In this document: in pieces, positions 17,601 through 20,487 of the stretch
How the letters are laid out: each line of letters starts with the position of its first letter
How positions within the stretch are numbered: position 1 is the first letter of the stretch
DNA from: Bacteroidota bacterium
Lineage (GTDB): Bacteria > Bacteroidota > Bacteroidia > B-17B0 > B-17BO
Reading direction: 5' to 3'
Assembly (NCBI GenBank): GCA_947462425.1
Contig: CANHPI010000006.1
Span: 1-20,487, forward strand
Length of the DNA stretch: 20,487 nt
The notes under the pieces: generated by a model
The model's database searches: none
Told to the model about the DNA's origin: nothing
What the model saw: only the letters and a program-made list of their open reading frames with translations
Made by a program: the position numbers and the translations under genes

Positions 17601-20487
17601 CTTATTGAACATCCGTTACCATCTGTTTGTGTAACTGTGTATGTTCCTGCGGCTACATTATTTATTGTGGCTAACGTACTTGAACCTAGCGCTGGCCATA
17701 AATACGTTAATGTTCCTGAACCTCCACTACCTGATGCAGAAACTGTTCCCGTAGAACTACCAAAACAACTAACAGGCAAAGATGTAACTGTTAATGTAAC
17801 AGCTGATGGTTGTGTTAAAGTAACTGAGGTAGTTGCCGTACAACCAGAATTGTCACTCACTATTATATTGTAAGCACCTGCAACCAATCCCGTAAAACTT
17901 CCTGTTGTATTTGTTACTGTAGGTGCAGTTAAGGTAAATGTATACGGAGCAGTACCACCAACTGGAGTTACTGTTAAACTACCGGTATTTCCTCCAAAAC
18001 AATTGATATTTAATGAATTTGTAACTGATAATGCTGGTCCACTATTATTTAACAAATTATATGTTACAGCAAGTGTACATGAATTCACATCCCTAATAAT
18101 AACTGTATGTGTGCCGGATGCTAGACCCGAAATTGTATTTCCTAATCCAAATGCTCCTCCATCAAAGGAATATTGATATGCTGGAACACCTCCAGTTACA
18201 GTAGTTACTGTAGCCGTACCGTTTGCCGTTCCACAAGAAGCATTTGTTGTCACGACAGGTGCAGAAGTCGGTCCGTTAGCAGTATTAATATTAAATGTTG
18301 TGCTAAATGTGCAGTTGTTGTTATCACTTACTAATATTGTATGTGTTCCAGCTGACAAACCAGTTGTTAAGCTAGATGTACCAACTCCATCTATACTATA
18401 TGTGTAAGCAGCGGTTCCACCTGTTACTCCTGTTATATTATAGGTTCCATTTGATAGACCACAACCTGCTAAAGTTGTTGTTCCTGTAATTGCAGTTGGT
18501 CCAGCAATGTTAGTAATAGCTACCGTTCTTGTTAAAACACAACCGTTAAAGTCTTGCACTGTTAATGTATAAGTACCTGCAGAGGCTGCTGTTAAAATAT
18601 TTGTTACTCCGCCATTACTCCAATTATAAGAATAATTAGTAGTTCCTCCTCCAACTGTGACCGTACCTGAACCATTAGGTAAACTACATGTTGCTGGAGT
18701 AAGAGTGGATGTTAATGTTAACGAAGCTGGCTCAGTTACAGTAATTGTTCTTGTAATTGAACATAAATTAGCATCTCTGATTGTAACCGTGTACGTTCCA
18801 GCCGTTACTCCACCAACAGTTGATAAAGTGCTGTTTCCTAAAGTCGGCCACAAATAAGTATATGGAGCTAAGCCTCCTGAGCCACTTGCAGAAACAGATC
18901 CTGTCGCATTTCCAAAGCAATTAACTGGGACAGAACTGACTGTTCCTGTGAGTAATGTTGGTTGACTAATAACGGCAGTAACTGTTGCTGTACATGCAAA
19001 ATTATCTTTCACAGTTATACTATAAGTTCCAGCAGGCAAACTTGTAAATGCTCCAGTAGTATTTGTTTGAGTTGGGCTTGTTAGCGTATAAGTATATGGA
19101 CTTGTACCGCCAGTTGGAACTACGGTTAAACTACCAGTTGATGCTCCATTACATAACACATTTAATGAACTTGAAATAGCTGCTGTTGGCGGTGCATTAT
19201 TTGAAACACTATAGGTAACTGTCAATGTACAAGCGTTAATATCTTTTACTACTACCGTATGATTCCCCGCGGTTAAACCTGATGAAGTTGTACCTGTGCC
19301 AAATGCACCTCCATCAAAAGAAAAACTATAGGTTGGAGTGCCGCCAACTACTCCTGATACTGTCGATGTTCCGTTTGCTAATCCACAATTTGAATTTGTT
19401 GTGTTGACAACAAAACTTGAAGGGCCACTTGCTGTTCCAATAACAAAGGTTCTGCTGAAAATACATCCATTAGCATCTCTTACTAAAATTGTATGCGTTC
19501 CGGCTGCCAAACCACTTGTTAAACTTGATGTGCCAACTCCATCTACACTGTATGTGTAGGCTGCTGTTCCACCAGTTACTCCAGTAACACTGAATGTACC
19601 GTTAGATGAAGTACAACTTGCTTGTGTAGTTGTTCCTGCTATTGCGGTTGGGCCAGGAATATTAATGATACTAGTTGTTTGAGTTAATACACAACCATTT
19701 AGATCTTTTATTGTAACAGAATATGTCCCTATTGACAAACTAGATGTTACCGAAGTTGCAGCTGCGCCATTTACTGAATAAGTGTAAGGTGCCGTGCCTC
19801 CTGTTATGGGAGCTCCAAATGTTAAAGTACCATTATTATTGCCACAGGTTGTATTTGCTGGCGTTAAAGAAAATGCTGTTGGGCCAGGAGTAATAGTTAA
19901 TGCAGGTGGCGATACTGTAAATGTACATCCAAAGTTATTGGTTAATGTAATTACTGGTGTCCCAACCCCCAATCCAGTAACAGTTTGACCAGTTACTGTA
20001 CCTAAACTACTTGCGAAACTTGAAATAGTTTGTGCTGGCGGAGGTAATGGCGAAGATGTGTTATTAATATTTATTATTCCTCCAGTTGGATTTGCACATG
20101 TTGGATTGGTGAAAGTTAAAGTAGCCGACGGATTAGGCCGAACCGTTACTGATACTATTGCGGTTGATGGGGGACAACTGCCTGAAGCAGGGGCCGTATA
20201 CGTATAATTATAAGCGCCTGCCGTTAAACCAGCAGGGTTAAAAGTTCCTAAATTACCCCCTGAAAGAGCAGGCGCTGGACCAGACCAACTGCCTGTGGTT
20301 GCAACGCCTGTGCCAAGTAAAGAAAATAAATTTGTAGAGGCGGCGGAATTACAGACAGCTAAAGTATTACTTACTCCAGCATACGAACCGGGCGTAACTG
20401 TAACACATTGAACGGTTGTATAACTGCAACCAAAATTATCTACAGCAGTTAAAGTGTAACATTTTGTACCAGTTGACGTTGGAGTTA
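11651..20487 (-). CDS. Giant SprB-repeat adhesin with type IX secretion (CHU_C-type) C-terminal domain, N-terminus beyond window
   Basis: The frame is open from the right edge to the stop at 11651: at least 2944 residues, with the start missing. A TTG at 19972 is only an internal codon; the frame continues past it. Order from the edge: an Ig-like module (VCNSAASTNLFSLLG type) and a partial unit; 30 tandem SprB repeats of about 77 residues (about 19885 to 12960), each with an early Cys in a C-x-G-x-x-NG type motif, a GG-x-x-x-Y-x-Y-x-W core, AGTYTVTVTD and a second Cys in D-x-NGC; about four PKD/Ig-like domains (the last ending near 11950, with YYWHFGD); then a CHU_C sorting domain (IPNTFTPDGNGLNDVF, then YDRWGE, WDG, GVYTYRI) to the end. 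Such proteins cross the outer membrane by the type IX system and act as surface adhesins; SprB drives gliding in Flavobacterium. Motility here is not shown. No PorP/SprF partner gene follows in this window. Confidence 0.95.
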   Translation of the reverse strand, partial: TPTSTGTKCYTLTAVDNFGCSYTTVQCVTVTPGSYAGVSNTLAVCNSAASTNLFSLLGTGVATTGSWSGPAPALSGGNLGTFNPAGLTAGAYNYTYTAPASGSCPPSTAIVSVTVRPNPSATLTFTNPTCANPTGGIININNTSSPLPPPAQTISSFASSLGTVTGQTVTGLGVGTPVITLTNNFGCTFTVSPPALTITPGPTAFSLTPANTTCGNNNGTLTFGAPITGGTAPYTYSVNGAAATSVTSSLSIGTYSVTIKDLNGCVLTQTTSIINIPGPTAIAGTTTQASCTSSNGTFSVTGVTGGTAAYTYSVDGVGTSSLTSGLAAGTHTILVRDANGCIFSRTFVIGTASGPSSFVVNTTNSNCGLANGTSTVSGVVGGTPTYSFSFDGGAFGTGTTSSGLTAGNHTVVVKDINACTLTVTYSVSNNAPPTAAISSSLNVLCNGASTGSLTVVPTGGTSPYTYTLTSPTQTNTTGAFTSLPAGTYSITVKDNFACTATVTAVISQPTLLTGTVSSVPVNCFGNATGSVSASGSGGLAPYTYLWPTLGNSTLSTVGGVTAGTYTVTIRDANLCSITRTITVTEPASLTLTSTLTPATCSLPNGSGTVTVGGGTTNYSYNWSNGGVTNILTAASAGTYTLTVQDFNGCVLTRTVAITNIAGPTAITGTTTLAGCGLSNGTYNITGVTGGTAAYTYSIDGVGTSSLTTGLSAGTHTILVSDNNNCTFSTTFNINTANGPTSAPVVTTNASCGTANGTATVTTVTGGVPAYQYSFDGGAFGLGNTISGLASGTHTVIIRDVNSCTLAVTYNLLNNSGPALSVTNSLNINCFGGNTGSLTVTPVGGTAPYTFTLTAPTVTNTTGSFTGLVAGAYNIIVSDNSGCTATTSVTLTQPSAVTLTVTSLPVSCFGSSTGTVSASGSGGSGTLTYLWPALGSSTLATINNVAAGTYTVTQTDGNGCSISQSITVTQPTSLTLTSTLTPATCGNSNGSGTVTVSGGTPAYSYSWSNGGISSTLISASAGTYTINVTDFSGCVLTRTLAITDIAGPTAITGTTTLAGCGLSNGTYSITGITGGTAPFTFNVDGVATSSITSGLSAGTHTVAVIDFNGCTFSTTFIIGTTVGPTNATVVTTNATCGNANGTATVTAVTGGVTAYQYSFDGGAFVNGSSISSLSAGPHFVTIQDANSCTVTVTYSVLNNGSPTAAIISSTNTSCFAGTNGGFTIAGAGGSGAPFTYTLTSPFQTNGTGVFIGLPANTYTIITSDDANCATTTTVAITQPPVVTLTTTSLPALCFGTATGTINITGAGGTGAYTYSLNGASPQTSSSYTSVGFGIYNIAIKDANGCTATQTVQVNQPSALAIVVSTQNANCTAANGIASATVSGGTPIYTYTWTGGGGAAAVSNPMVSGAYTVTATDNNGCVISSPAVIGLTTGGTAAITASSNITCNGYNNGSLTIGMTGGAAPFTYLWSPSSQTVATATSLSPGTYSCIVTDFYGCIATATATIIQPNVLNITTSSNNVKCFGGSTGTITAAGSGGTGSYNYLWPTLASTLSTVPNVSIGNYTCVITDGNGCTISQTIAVTEPTAISLTSSVTSANCNQANGCATITATGGAPGAYTYTWSSGSNTAVQCGVSAGTQTIIVQDANNCIQTLAVTIPNIAGPIISISSQTNVSCFGGNNGVATTSVSGGVGPYTYSWGNGSSNAIATNLSSNIYTVSATDQAGCVTSTFVTISQPSVLTVTILPTNPKCFGATNGFGIAAALGGTPSYTYSWSDGGTGPTSNQLGANNYNLTVTDANGCIVTSSMALVNPPALAASITATNVSCFGACNGIATATSTNAIGGVTYFWIGGSNPITSQTATALCAGTYTMFATDQNTCTASSQVTITEPPVFTASISSTGSITCNGGNNGSAVVSATGGTPTYSYTWSGTASANGNSANANSLVAGSYTVTITDALGCLTTANTNILQPTPFVPILTFTDPKCNGALDGTANIAYSGGAGTTTFLWEPGLQQPGNSVNNLGAGSQSVTITSNGTCTTSLTFTLSQPALLTAAVSATNSTCNQSNGQACAVVGGGTSPLTYQWSNGPTTLCNNNIPSGSYNFVVTDFNGCTANGVGLVSDISGPVVSITSHTDVSCFGGSNGAATAIISGGVPTYTVFWSNGATTQNVSNLNVGIKSITVIDASGCIGTASVTILQPSILTSAIGSFTNVSCSGLSDGGATIFVNGGTSPYTYSWTPSAQTNSVMLNVPANSYSCLVTDNNGCTTSSSVSIFEPQPLQISNFTVTDISCFGGSNGQISTTLVGGTPGYTYTWIPSQPGNNGTIGGLPAGGYSLTVIDSHACPVNTSFNLIQPTQLVSSYTSSPASCGAANGSATITVTGGTPTYTVNWNTFPTQQGFAASNIPAGTNWIASITDSKGCLLNQSVTVSNALPLSITGFNITTPSCFGLSNGAISVNYASGSAPYTVSWSNPISQTTTSSALTQSVSGVASGSYTATLTDGNGCSVSSSTVVTQPPNLVLLSSPNSSICFGNITQLSASASGGSGAYSYTWSPNIGIGAGPHTVNPIGMTIYSVSASDGNGCLTNPKIITINVTPPLSVIGSSATTCHSVTTIFTPTITSPGNGGPYNYTWSPIVGSLSSLMVAGNALNIATTNTYVVVVDDGCSVPATAIFTLNTNPAPAVTFTANMVEACAPAVIDFTATPGFPGGYTYYWLSDNKDFMGNTNPISYNYLNADTTSVTLTITNTLTGCSSSLTQTNYIIINKQPIASFYADPQTVNILDPNFNFINTSQGATSYYWHFGDPSANNGSNTSIVTNPSHAYAYAGTYDVNLVASTIKGCKDTAMLRVEVTPDFSLYIPNTFTPDGNGLNDVFQPIGVGIDEENYRMDIYDRWGETIFTSDVFQKGWDGSVKGVSKMATQGVYTYRIMVVDLQGGKHPYVGHVTVILKDN
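12960..19885 (-). repeat. Tandem array of 30 SprB repeats
   Basis: I count 30 consecutive units averaging about 231 bp (77 residues), each beginning shortly before a conserved Cys and ending in an I-x-QP or I-x-GP type linker. Units nearest the N-terminus are the most alike. Those toward 12960 are more diverged and vary more in length. Every unit has the family's paired cysteines about 40-50 residues apart, with rare extra ones (for example unit 22, CFGACNG, and unit 25). Confidence 0.88.
16187..19648 (-). repeat. Three copies of a five-SprB-domain super-repeat with 1152-bp period
   Basis: Five different SprB units in fixed order (A: TAITGTTTLAGCGLSNG; B: VVTTNASCGTANG; C: NINCFGGNTGSL; D: SLPVSCFGSSTGTV; E: LTLTSTLTPATC) recur three times, starting at 19648, 18496 and 17344. 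The spacing is exactly 1152 bp (384 codons) twice, checked at two separate anchor sequences. The third block is 1158 bp and more diverged. The units that follow look like a further C-D-E set without A and B. Confidence 0.88.

Noticed and set aside
12960..19885. CRISPR-like or mobile-element origin for the repeats
   Set aside because: The repeats are in frame, about 231 bp long, diverged at the DNA level and encode conserved protein domains. There are no short identical repeats with spacers and no transposase.
11651..19972. Adhesin gene starting at TTG 19972
   Set aside because: The frame stays open past 19972 to the window edge with further Ig-like and SprB-like sequence and no signal peptide, so the true start lies outside the window.
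12618..19988. Many plus-strand open frames (60-94 codons) opposite the adhesin, rich in Val and Pro
   Set aside because: They are antisense shadows of the Thr/Gly/Ser-rich repeats. They recur with the repeat period and share its composition.

Overview
The window is AT-rich DNA that almost certainly comes from a member of the Bacteroidota. The evidence is a giant surface protein with SprB repeats and a gliding-motility-type (CHU_C) C-terminal sorting domain for the type IX secretion system, the Bacteroidota-style DnaX tail, DUF4153 and carboxypeptidase-regulatory-like proteins, and TAnnTTTG-type promoter boxes. No rRNA, tRNA, CRISPR array, insertion sequence or phage gene was seen. Nothing in the window identifies the genus.

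Layout from left to right: (1) Positions 1-2272, minus strand: the N-terminal 757 codons of a large multi-pass membrane protein, probably a sensor histidine kinase whose kinase half lies outside the window. (2) Positions 2375-4768, plus: a TMTC-like GT-C glycosyltransferase fused to TPR repeats, with an EF-hand-like, cysteine-bracketed insertion in its first periplasmic loop. It ends in a clear intrinsic terminator. (3) Positions 4830-6728, plus: a DUF4153 membrane protein. (4) Positions 6789-8171, minus: radA. (5) A 298-bp gap holding what looks like a degenerate copy of a repetitive extragenic element. (6) Positions 8470-10181, minus: dnaX, split into two frames at a run of ten A residues. 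Frame 0 gives a 375-residue gamma-like protein. A -1 shift, or slippage by RNA polymerase, gives a tau-like protein of about 570 residues. (7) Positions 10303-11007, plus: a small exported protein with a CarboxypepD_reg-like domain. (8) Positions 11009-11572, minus: purN. (9) A 22-bp perfect-stem bidirectional terminator. (10) Positions 11651-20487, minus: the C-terminal 2944 or more residues of a giant SprB-like adhesin that runs off the right edge.

The genes do not form one pathway. radA, dnaX and purN are housekeeping genes (recombinational repair, replication clamp loading, purine synthesis). The envelope genes (kinase-like protein, TMTC-like enzyme, DUF4153 protein, exported regulatory-like protein, adhesin) appear to be independent units.

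The most notable points are the dnaX recoding site; the exact 1152-bp higher-order repeat (three five-domain blocks) inside the 30-repeat adhesin; and the calcium-loop-like insertion in the TMTC homologue.
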